From NCBI GenBank assembly GCA_026414955.1, contig JAOAIA010000073.1, forward strand, positions 1-5,683: a stretch of 5,683 bases of DNA, read 5' to 3'. Below are positions 1 through 5,170 of this stretch, piece by piece; position 1 is the stretch's first letter, and the number at the start of each line of letters is the position of its first letter. The position numbers and the translations under genes were made by a program. The notes under the pieces were generated by a model, which was not told the DNA's origin, ran no database searches, and was given only the letters and a program-made list of their open reading frames with translations. The stretch comes from Candidatus Bipolaricaulota bacterium. Its GTDB lineage: Bacteria; Bipolaricaulota; Bipolaricaulia; RBG-16-55-9; DRXL01.

Positions 1-12
1 TATAAGAGACAG
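1..12 (+). other. Tn5/Nextera mosaic-end adapter remnant
   Basis: The window opens with TATAAGAGACAG, which is exactly the last 12 bases of the 19-base Tn5 mosaic end used in tagmentation libraries. It lies at the very first base and in the orientation expected if an untrimmed read began the contig, so genomic sequence probably starts at base 13. The identity is seen directly. That it is a library artefact rather than native DNA is an inference, but a 12-base match at the exact edge is hard to explain otherwise. Its TATAAG start resembles a -10 box and should not be read as the promoter of the following gene. Confidence 0.88.
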
Positions 13-22
13 AGCTTACACC

Positions 23-763
23 ATGAACGCTATTGAGGTCCGGGATTTGCATAAGACATACTACGGGCTTTTGCGACGGGCTAAGATCGAGGCGCTCAAG
101 GGGGTAAGCGTGAGCGTCAAGCAAGGGGAGATCTTCGGGCTGCTCGGCCCCAACGGCGCGGGCAAGACTACACTGATTAAGATTCTCTTGGGCATCGCGT
201 TTGCCGATAGCGGGCAAGCCCTGCTCCACGGGAGAGATAGCCGCGACCCACAAGCGCGACAATATGTCGGGTATCTCCCTGAAGAGTACCAGCTCCCGGA
301 GTATCTCAAAGCATGGCGCGCTTTGGACTTCTTCGCGAAGCTCTACGGGCTGCGAGAGCGCCGCTCCCGCGTCGAAGAACTCTTACAGTTAGTGGGGCTC
401 GCCGAGCGGCGCAATTCCAAAGTCAAAGAATTTTCTAAAGGGATGCGCCAACGCCTGGGCATAGCTCAAGCCCTACTCAACAACCCGAAAGTCTTGATTT
501 TAGACGAACCTACAGCAAATCTCGATCCCCTGGGGCGCAAAGACGTCAAAGATCTCTTGCTGCGCCTGAAAGATCAAGGGACGACCGTGTTTATTAGCTC
601 GCACGTGCTTACGGAGATCGAGCGTGTCTGTGATCGCGTGGCGATCTTGCACAAGGGCCAGCTCCTCACCGAGGGCACAGTCGACGAGCTGACTCGTGAG
701 AAGAGCCTAGAAGACGTCTTCGTAGAACTGATTCGCGGTGCAGAGAGCTTAGAAACAGTATGA
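23..763 (+). CDS. ABC-2-type transporter ATP-binding protein
   Basis: This is a cytoplasmic ATPase subunit that would power an ABC exporter by ATP binding and hydrolysis. The 246 residues carry the complete nucleotide-binding domain in order: Walker A GPNGAGKTT (42-50), a Q-loop region GYLPEE with Glu in place of the usual Gln (83-88, a common variant in this subfamily), the signature FSKGMRQR (137-144), Walker B VLILDEPT (157-164, catalytic E162), D-loop ANLDP (165-169) and switch His H194 in SSHVL. The C-terminal SLEDVFVELI (228-237) is typical of ATPases that pair with ABC-2 permeases (CcmA/NatA/NosF type). Length is normal. The ATG at 23 is chosen because the conserved N-terminal strand follows at once. 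No clear ribosome binding site is visible, and only 10 bases of probable native leader (13-22) precede it. The stop overlaps the permease start. The substrate cannot be inferred. Confidence 0.95.
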   Translation: MNAIEVRDLHKTYYGLLRRAKIEALKGVSVSVKQGEIFGLLGPNGAGKTTLIKILLGIAFADSGQALLHGRDSRDPQARQYVGYLPEEYQLPEYLKAWRALDFFAKLYGLRERRSRVEELLQLVGLAERRNSKVKEFSKGMRQRLGIAQALLNNPKVLILDEPTANLDPLGRKDVKDLLLRLKDQGTTVFISSHVLTEIERVCDRVAILHKGQLLTEGTVDELTREKSLEDVFVELIRGAESLETV

Positions 764-1620
764 ACAGGGCATTGATTTTCTCAGCGATCATCGAAGACAG
801 TTGGCGGGAGTCTTGGGCGCGGCGAGCTTCGCTCGTGGTGAGCCTCATTGCGTTAGCGCTCTTGTTGCTCTTTGCGTTTGGGGTGGGCGTGCGCCCTGAC
901 GAAGCTCAGCCTGATCTGATCAGGGTTTCGCTCTTTGGGGTCGAGCTGAGAGAGCTGCCTATCTCCAAGGATGTCTTCGCGAATGTTATAGAGATAACGG
1001 CGCTGGGGTTAGCCAACCCCTGGGGGATCTTTTTGGGGCTGTTCATCACGATAGGGCTCTTTTCAGGGGTGTTCGCTCGCGGCCGGATTGATCTGGTGCT
1101 CTCCAAGCCGATTGCGCGCTGGGAGCTCTATCTGGCGCGCTATCTAGGCGGCGTAGTCTTGGTCGGCGTGACAACGATGCTCTTTTTTATAGGGACTTGG
1201 GTTCTGCTCTGGCTCAAGGTGGGTACGACAGATTTGGGGTTGATCTGGGCGGGCGTGGTCATCGTCTTTCTCTTTGCAGTGCTCTATAGTTTCGCTGCAT
1301 TTCTGGCGCTGGTGACGGAGGGGACGGGCGCCGCGCTCGTCGCGACCATAGTGTTATGGGGACTAGCAGAATTTGCGTACGCGCGCGCTATCCTACGACA
1401 GCTCTCGCCCACGCTGGGGGACATCGCGGATGTGATCTATTATCTCTTGCCGAAGACGAACGATCTCGAGATGGTGACTGCACGGCTCGTTGGGGCAGAG
1501 CAGTTTCTCACCGATATAGGAGGAGCATCAAGTGCTGGCTTTGCGTTTTGGACTTCAGGGCTCTTTGCCGTAGTTATGCTTGCGTTGGGGATCTATCTCT
1601 TCTCGCGCAAGGACTATTAG
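760..1620 (+). CDS. ABC-2-type (NosY-like) transporter permease
   Basis: This is the membrane partner of the ATPase encoded just upstream; its ATG shares bases with the ATPase stop (ATGA at 760-763), which indicates translational coupling and a fixed stoichiometry. The 286 residues contain six likely membrane helices, at about 24-44, 86-106, 128-152, 159-184, 188-208 and 260-281, with an outward loop after the first. The stretch ARGRIDLVLSKPIARWELYL (106-125) between helices 2 and 3 is the conserved cytoplasmic segment of ABC-2/NosY-type permeases (usually like LLLSRPVSR), where the ATPase docks. Two subunits probably assemble with two ATPases in the cytoplasmic membrane. No accessory periplasmic or binding protein lies next to it, which suits an exporter. 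The substrate is unknown; candidates such as a lipid, peptide or drug cannot be told apart. The gene appears intact and ends 36 bp before the antitoxin gene, with no terminator visible in that gap. Confidence 0.9.
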   Translation: MNRALIFSAIIEDSWRESWARRASLVVSLIALALLLLFAFGVGVRPDEAQPDLIRVSLFGVELRELPISKDVFANVIEITALGLANPWGIFLGLFITIGLFSGVFARGRIDLVLSKPIARWELYLARYLGGVVLVGVTTMLFFIGTWVLLWLKVGTTDLGLIWAGVVIVFLFAVLYSFAAFLALVTEGTGAALVATIVLWGLAEFAYARAILRQLSPTLGDIADVIYYLLPKTNDLEMVTARLVGAEQFLTDIGGASSAGFAFWTSGLFAVVMLALGIYLFSRKDY

Positions 1621-1621
1621 C

Positions 1622-1650
1622 TTGACAGTGTATGAGCAGAAGAGTATCAT
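1622..1650 (+). promoter_or_regulatory. Sigma70-type promoter of the vapBC-like operon
   Basis: TTGACA (1622-1627, perfect -35) and TATCAT (1645-1650, five of six -10 bases) are separated by exactly 17 bp. The expected start point, seven bases after the -10 box, is A1657, which is the A of the antitoxin ATG. The promoter would therefore give a leaderless mRNA, and no Shine-Dalgarno sequence is present before that ATG. The motif match and spacing are seen; promoter activity and leaderless translation are inferred. Confidence 0.75.
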
Positions 1651-1660
1651 ACAAGTATGA
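1630..1660. promoter_or_regulatory. Candidate antitoxin operator: three GTATGA half-sites
   Basis: GTATGA occurs at 1630-1635 and 1655-1660, and its reverse complement TCATAC at 1647-1652. The second and third form a perfect inverted repeat with a 2-base AA spacer (1647-1660) that covers most of the -10 box and the antitoxin start codon; the first lies in the -35/-10 spacer. A further perfect 9-base palindrome, GTATCATAC, spans 1644-1652. Ribbon-helix-helix antitoxins normally repress their own operon by binding such short inverted repeats, so this is a fitting autoregulatory site. Binding itself is inferred. Confidence 0.6.
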
Positions 1661-1914
1661 GAAGGCTCACTCTGTACGTGAAGCCGGAGCATCACGAGCT
1701 GCTCCACTGGGCTCAAGAGCACACGCAGGCGAAATCCCTCTCGGAAGCCGTCTTTTCTGCGTTGAGTGAGCTTAAAGCTCTCATCAAGGAGAGACAGCTC
1801 CAAGCCCTCGAACATACCCACGGGCTGTGGAAGGACGACCCTAATATTGCGAGGGCCTTCAAAGACCTTGAGAAAGGCTGGGAGAGATGGCGCAAACAGC
1901 TCGAGGGGTCTTGA
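1657..1914 (+). CDS. vapB: VapB-type antitoxin, ribbon-helix-helix-like
   Basis: This is a probable antitoxin that binds and blocks the PIN toxin encoded next and represses the operon. The 85 residues have the layout of such proteins. An N-terminal strand RRLTLYV (2-8) is followed by helices at about 11-23 and 27-44, with a SLSEAV turn (27-32) typical of a ribbon-helix-helix DNA-binding fold. A charged, tryptophan-rich tail (W58, W75, W78, with GLWKDDP at 56-62) would wrap the toxin. The ATG at 1657 is the only sensible start, because the -10 box ends six bases before it and the strand begins immediately. The 3' end overlaps the toxin gene by 28 bp in another frame. The family is assigned from fold pattern, size and neighbour, not from a strong signature, so the exact antitoxin class is less certain than the toxin. 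Confidence 0.8.
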   Translation: MRRLTLYVKPEHHELLHWAQEHTQAKSLSEAVFSALSELKALIKERQLQALEHTHGLWKDDPNIARAFKDLEKGWERWRKQLEGS

Positions 1915-2288
1915 TAGACACGTCAGCACTGATCGCCCATTTGCGAGGGCGGCTCTCATTACAAGAACTCCTGCGCGACTACGAGAGCATCTACGTGAGC
2001 GCCATCACGTTATATGAGTTGGAATACGGAGCAATCAGAGCCGGACGGGCCTCGGACTTTGCCCAGCTTGCTCGCGTACTCCAGCCCGCTGTTCTCGCTG
2101 TGGGACGCCTCGAAGCGGAACGAGCCGCTCACCTGAACGGGAAATTGGCTCGGAAGAACCGGCAAATCGGCCCTCGAGATGCCCTCATCGCCGGGACAGC
2201 TCTACAGTGGGGGCTTGATCTCCTCACGCTCAACGCCAGCGAGTTCCAGCGCGTGCCCAACCTGAACGTGATCGTTCCTTCTGACTAA
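1887..2288 (+). CDS. vapC: VapC-type PIN-domain toxin ribonuclease
   Basis: This is a Mg2+-dependent RNase of the VapC group; family members stop growth by cutting tRNA or rRNA when freed from antitoxin, but the target here is unknown. The 133-residue length is standard. The PIN acidic site is intact: D11 in LIDTSALIAHL (9-19), E44 in ITLYELEYGA (40-49), D98 in GPRDALIAGTA (95-105), and the fourth position as N116 in TLNASEF (114-120), with E119 near it. Asn at this last position is common in VapC. The ATG at 1887 overlaps the antitoxin end by 28 bp, giving translational coupling; weak purine-rich matches (AAGG 1873-1876, GGAG 1881-1884) lie upstream. A TTG at 1911 is an alternative start that would put the first Asp at residue 3, which seems too close to the terminus. 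No catalytic residue is lost, so the toxin should be active. Confidence 0.92.
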   Translation: MAQTARGVLIDTSALIAHLRGRLSLQELLRDYESIYVSAITLYELEYGAIRAGRASDFAQLARVLQPAVLAVGRLEAERAAHLNGKLARKNRQIGPRDALIAGTALQWGLDLLTLNASEFQRVPNLNVIVPSD

Positions 2289-2290
2289 CT

Positions 2291-3691
2291 ATGTATGATT
2301 TTATCATCATCGGCTCTGGGACGAGCGGCGGCGTGCTCGCGTACTATCTGACCAAAGCCCGAGCCAAGTGCTTGCTGCTCGAGGCGGGCAGAGCCTTCAG
2401 CGCCAAGACTTTTCCAGAGAACGAGATGGACTACTCAGCCCAGATGTTCTGGAACGGCGGGCTAGAATTCAATGCTGACGCCACGCTCGCGTTCTTGCGC
2501 GGGAAGTGTCTTGGCGGCGGCTCCGTCGTCAATCAGTGTCTGTTGGATCGCTTCGACGACATGGCTTGGGAAGACTGGCGCAGCGTCTCAAATATTGGCT
2601 TTTTCACGAGCGCCCAGATGGCCCCGCACTACGACGAGATCGAGAGCAAGCTCAGCATCCAAGAGATTCCAGAGCGTCACTTCAACCGTAACGCGCAATT
2701 AACGCGCGCGGGCTTCGAGAAGCTCGGCTATCACTGGAGGCCGTTGCGCCGAGGGCAGACGGACTGCAAGCTCGACGAAGGCAACGACTGTATCGTGTGT
2801 TTGGGGGGATGCCATCGCGATTCAAAACAAAGCACACTCGTCACGTTTATCCAGTGGGCACGCGACGCGGGCTTAGAAGTCTTGCCAGAATTTCACGTTC
2901 AGCAGATCAAAGCCACTCCCCAGGGCGTCACCGTGATCGGGATTCAAGGGGAGCAGACGCGCCGAGAGCTTAGTGCTCTAAAAGTAGTTCTCGCTGGGGG
3001 AGCGCTCGGCACGGCGGCGCTGCTCTTGCGCTCCGGCTTCAAAGAGAGACTTCCAGCCCTAGGGCAGGGTTTCTTCTGTCATCCCCAGTGGATGGTCTTC
3101 GCGCTCTTCGACGAACCCATAGACGCACATAAGGGCGCGTTCCAAGCGATCAAATCTGACGATGCTCGTTTTCGCGCTCAGGGCTTCAAGCTCGAAAACG
3201 TCTTTGCTCCGCCCATCGCCGTGGCGATGCTCTTGCCCAGCTTGGGTGTGCAGCATCACGCTTTAATGAAAAGATATCGTTTTATGGGCTGTATCGAAGT
3301 CTCCGTGCGCGACACTGTCTCCGGCGAGCTGAGATTGGATCGCGCCGGGCGGCTGCTCATCCATAAAAAGCTAGGTACTGAAGAGCATCGACGACGCCAA
3401 GCCGGGCTTGCTGTGATAGAAGAGATCTTTCGCGCCGTCGGCGCCAAAGATATTATTATCCCGACCCTGGGGCTGGGGCTGCACTTGATGGGCGGCTGCG
3501 CCATCGGGGCTGACCCAAAAAATTCTGTTGTCAACGAGCGCTTTCAATTACACGGGTTCCCCAATATTTTCGTGGCTGATTCGAGCATCTTCCCGGCAGC
3601 GCCGGGGATCAACCCCGCGCTGACGATCATGGCTTTAAGTCACAAAGCGAGTCAAGCTCTTGTGCGAGGGTGGGGCATCGCTACTTCCTGA
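2291..3691 (+). CDS. GMC-family FAD-dependent oxidoreductase
   Basis: This is a flavoenzyme of the glucose-methanol-choline family, which oxidises alcohols (sugars, sterols, long-chain alcohols); the substrate here is unknown. The 466 residues begin with the FAD dinucleotide-binding fold IIIGSGTSGG (5-14) and ribose-binding E31, then the GMC motif GKCLGGGSVVNQ (71-82). A second FAD-side motif, LAGGALGTAALLLRSG, lies at 234-249. The C-terminal domain has HLMGGCAIG (398-406), ending in VADSSIFPAAPGINPALTIMA (428-448). H398 and N441 are the expected catalytic pair. Between the domains, C159, C167, C170 and C174 form a cysteine-rich turn followed by KQSTLVTF, a feature of one GMC branch. There is no signal peptide or membrane segment, so it is probably cytosolic. 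It is somewhat shorter than the usual 500-550 residues but has both ends. The ATG lies 2 bp after the toxin stop with no ribosome binding site, which suggests coupling to vapC. Confidence 0.92.
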   Translation: MYDFIIIGSGTSGGVLAYYLTKARAKCLLLEAGRAFSAKTFPENEMDYSAQMFWNGGLEFNADATLAFLRGKCLGGGSVVNQCLLDRFDDMAWEDWRSVSNIGFFTSAQMAPHYDEIESKLSIQEIPERHFNRNAQLTRAGFEKLGYHWRPLRRGQTDCKLDEGNDCIVCLGGCHRDSKQSTLVTFIQWARDAGLEVLPEFHVQQIKATPQGVTVIGIQGEQTRRELSALKVVLAGGALGTAALLLRSGFKERLPALGQGFFCHPQWMVFALFDEPIDAHKGAFQAIKSDDARFRAQGFKLENVFAPPIAVAMLLPSLGVQHHALMKRYRFMGCIEVSVRDTVSGELRLDRAGRLLIHKKLGTEEHRRRQAGLAVIEEIFRAVGAKDIIIPTLGLGLHLMGGCAIGADPKNSVVNERFQLHGFPNIFVADSSIFPAAPGINPALTIMALSHKASQALVRGWGIATS

Positions 3692-3818
3692 ACCCTGGTG
3701 GCTTGGCTGGTGACGGTAGCACGCTCTATGATTGATTGAACCTTCCCAGCGATCCTAATGCCGAGCTGCTGGGCTTAATGCATTTCTATTCTACGGAGTA
3801 ATTTTTACTCTAACGAGA
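3692..3818. other. Convergent intergenic region with two weak hairpins
   Basis: This is the 127-bp gap between the ends of the GMC gene (plus) and mutL (minus). CCCAGC (3745-3750) can pair with GCTGGG (3768-3773) across a 17-base loop, and GAGTAA (3796-3801) pairs with TTACTC (3805-3810) across TTT. Neither has a good following T-tract on the strand it would serve, so I call them possible but weak terminators. No small gene is visible here. Confidence 0.3.
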
Positions 3819-5165
3819 TCACCGTCGCCCAAATCTTTTCTCAAGCTCTTCCAGCGAGTACGCCAAGACTATCGGCCGCCCGTGCGGACAACTGTAGGGA
3901 TTCTGCGTCTGCTTGAGCTGCCGAATCAATTCCGTCATCTCCTCGGGACGCAAGGGCTTGTTCTTGACAACAGCAGCTTCGCAGGCGACGCGCGCCGCTA
4001 ATGTCTTGGCAAGCTCTTCGAGACTCGGCTCAGCTTCGTGCTCCAACACCGCGAGCACACGCTCAATCGTCTCCGTGAATTCTGTCTTGCTCCACGCGCT
4101 GGTCAGCACCTGCGGCCAATCGCGCAGAATAAACGTCCCGCCGCCAAAGTGCTCGATCCCGATCCCCACGCGCTCATCTAACTCCTGGAGATGCGCGGCA
4201 AGTAGTTCAGCTTTATCCGGAGGCATCTCGATCGTGATGGGGATCAAGAGCCTCTGTCGCATGACTTTGTGCTCTCTAAGCTGCGCAAGAAATTTCTCGT
4301 AGAGAATTCGTTCGTGAGCGATGTGTTGGTCAATGATCTCCAAGCCCGACTCAGTCTGAACTAAAATATACGTCCCGTGGAGCTGGCCGAGAACATGACC
4401 CTCACCCCCGGCCCCTCTCCCCTGCGAGGGAGAGGGGAGCAGGGGTGAGGGGGCTTGACGCAACGCTTCGATCTCCTCACCCCTCACCCCACTCCCCTCA
4501 CCCTGACCTCTCCCCCCAGCCTCTCCCCTCAGGCCCCTCTCCCCTCCGCGGGAGAGGGGAGCAGGGGTGAGGGAAAGAGGGAAGGGGGCCAGGGGGTGAG
4601 GTTCGGAGGTGATGGCCCTCTCCAGTCTGGGCACGGCATGAGCCGACGCCAACGCCTTCGTGATCGCTTGTTTCACAACAGCTTGGACTTTGATCGGCTC
4701 GGCGAAGCGCACTTCGGCTTTCTGCGGGTGCACGTTCACGTCAACAGCCCGTGGATCAATCTCGATAAAGAGAAAGATATACGGGTACTGATCGCCCTTG
4801 ATGACGCTCTCATACGCTTGCGAGATCGCGTAGTTGATCTGAGAGTCTTTGACAAAGCGCCCGTTGACAAACAGAAACTGCTCGGTGCGGTCGGAGCGCG
4901 TCAATTGTGATGGACTGACTAAGCCGCGCACGGTAACGCCTGGGATCGCCGTGTGCACGTCGAGCAAGGCGCGGGCGAGATCGACCGTATAGAGCTGAGC
5001 GACCGTCTGGCGCAGATCGCTGCTGGGGGTTAGATCGAGCACGGTCTTCCGGTCGTGCTCCAGGCGAAAGTGCACGTTAGGGTACGCAAGCGCGAAGCGT
5101 TTCACCACGCGCACGATGTGAAAGAACTCGGTCTTTTCGGATTTCAAGAATTTTCTGCGCGCGGG
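3819..5165 (-). CDS. mutL: DNA mismatch repair protein MutL, 5'-truncated at a sequence join
   Basis: MutL couples mismatch recognition by MutS to strand incision. This fragment starts mid-gene at the conserved PARRKFLKSEK segment (about 5165-5136). It continues through FVNGRFVKD (about 4871-4845) and the Lys-containing motif DVNVHPQKAEVRF (about 4739-4701), both from the second half of the ATPase region. After a linker filled with palindromic repeats comes the C-terminal endonuclease/dimerisation domain: DQHIAHERILYE (4331-4296; the usual motif is DQHA, two residues, E, four residues, E), ACEAAVVKN and CPHGRP (3890-3873). These mark a nicking MutL of the kind found in bacteria without MutH. 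The first 120-150 residues, with the ATP-binding motifs (catalytic Glu, DNG-type and GFRGEAL-type), are absent. The open frame runs on to an ATG at 5534, but residues upstream of PARRKF are Arg/Ala-rich out-of-frame translation of a glycosyltransferase gene, so that start should not be trusted. Confidence 0.9.
   Translation of the reverse strand, partial: PARRKFLKSEKTEFFHIVRVVKRFALAYPNVHFRLEHDRKTVLDLTPSSDLRQTVAQLYTVDLARALLDVHTAIPGVTVRGLVSPSQLTRSDRTEQFLFVNGRFVKDSQINYAISQAYESVIKGDQYPYIFLFIEIDPRAVDVNVHPQKAEVRFAEPIKVQAVVKQAITKALASAHAVPRLERAITSEPHPLAPFPLSLTPAPLSRGGERGLRGEAGGRGQGEGSGVRGEEIEALRQAPSPLLPSPSQGRGAGGEGHVLGQLHGTYILVQTESGLEIIDQHIAHERILYEKFLAQLREHKVMRQRLLIPITIEMPPDKAELLAAHLQELDERVGIGIEHFGGGTFILRDWPQVLTSAWSKTEFTETIERVLAVLEHEAEPSLEELAKTLAARVACEAAVVKNKPLRPEEMTELIRQLKQTQNPYSCPHGRPIVLAYSLEELEKRFGRR
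4399..4451. repeat. GC-rich palindromic repeat, copy A, inside mutL
   Basis: CCCTCACCCC (4399-4408) pairs with GGGGTGAGGG (4442-4451), and CCCCTCTCCC (4412-4421) with GGGAGAGGGG (4428-4437). The result is a two-part hairpin of 10 + 10 bp with a small internal loop and a 6-base tip. It resembles the CCCTCACCCC/CCCTCTCCC interspersed palindromes scattered through some bacterial genomes. It is translated in frame as part of the MutL linker (residues such as PSPLLPSPSQGRG). Confidence 0.85.
4521..4573. repeat. GC-rich palindromic repeat, copy B, inside mutL
   Basis: CCCCTCTCCC (4534-4543) pairs with GGGAGAGGGG (4550-4559). Its right half, 4550-4573, is identical to 4428-4451 of copy A over 24 bases, and the left inner arm with its GGCCCC lead-in is shared too. 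The tip differs, holding a CCGCGG (4546-4551). The offset from copy A is 122 bp, not a multiple of three, so the same element is read in a different MutL frame (LTPAPLSRGGERG), again without a stop. Confidence 0.85.
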
Positions 5166-5170
5166 CTGCC
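5144..5170. other. Join between mutL and a foreign glycosyltransferase gene
   Basis: On the minus strand, glycosyltransferase sequence runs to about base 5160 and MutL homology begins at about 5165, in a different frame. The changeover lies in a GC-alternating GCGCGC-type stretch (5157-5163) that could have served as microhomology. MutL normally reads N-T-P-A-R-R-K-F here; only P-A-R-R-K-F is present and the residue before it is Gln. The toxin-like neighbours of the gene are unaffected. I infer an assembly or amplification chimera rather than a natural fusion. Confidence 0.75.

Larger units (their letters stand above)
4399..4600. repeat. Composite C/G-tract repeat block in the mutL linker
   Basis: About 200 bp of C-rich then G-rich tracts contain copies A and B together with flanking variants of CCCTCACCC (4473-4504) and GGGGGCCAGGGGGTGAGG (4584-4601). 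The left C-rich part can pair imperfectly with the right G-rich part, so the whole block could fold as one large hairpin. It adds roughly 65 Pro/Gly/Ser/Arg-rich residues to MutL, exactly between its two folded halves. Base use is sharply different from the surrounding gene. Confidence 0.75.

Noticed and set aside
1..6. TATAAG as a -10 box for the ABC ATPase gene
   Set aside because: It is part of the 12-base Tn5 mosaic-end match at the contig edge, so it is most likely adapter sequence.
910..924. 15-base palindrome CCTGATC-T-GATCAGG in the permease gene
   Set aside because: It lies within coding sequence, has no second copy that I can see, and its codons fit the protein; probably chance.
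1005..1020. Hairpin GGGGTT-AGCC-AACCCC in the permease gene
   Set aside because: Short, inside a conserved coding stretch (GLANPWG), and not followed by a T-tract, so not a terminator.
1555..1959. Minus-strand open frame of 134 residues across permease end, vapB and vapC start
   Set aside because: It covers three plus-strand genes and their promoter; no family features, so treated as a shadow.
3745..3773. Strong rho-independent terminator of the GMC gene
   Set aside because: The stem is only 6 bp with a 17-base loop and no T-run follows; kept only as a weak possibility in the intergenic entry.
3913..4302. Plus-strand open frame of 129 residues opposite the MutL C-terminal domain
   Set aside because: Antisense shadow of conserved mutL codons, with Ser-rich composition and no recognisable features.
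4399..4600. CRISPR array
   Set aside because: The repeats are only two, are self-complementary C/G tracts, have no unique regular spacers and lie inside mutL.
4455..4910. Plus-strand open frame of 151 residues opposite mutL
   Set aside because: It is antisense to clear MutL motifs and begins in the C/G-rich repeat block; nothing in it suggests a protein family.
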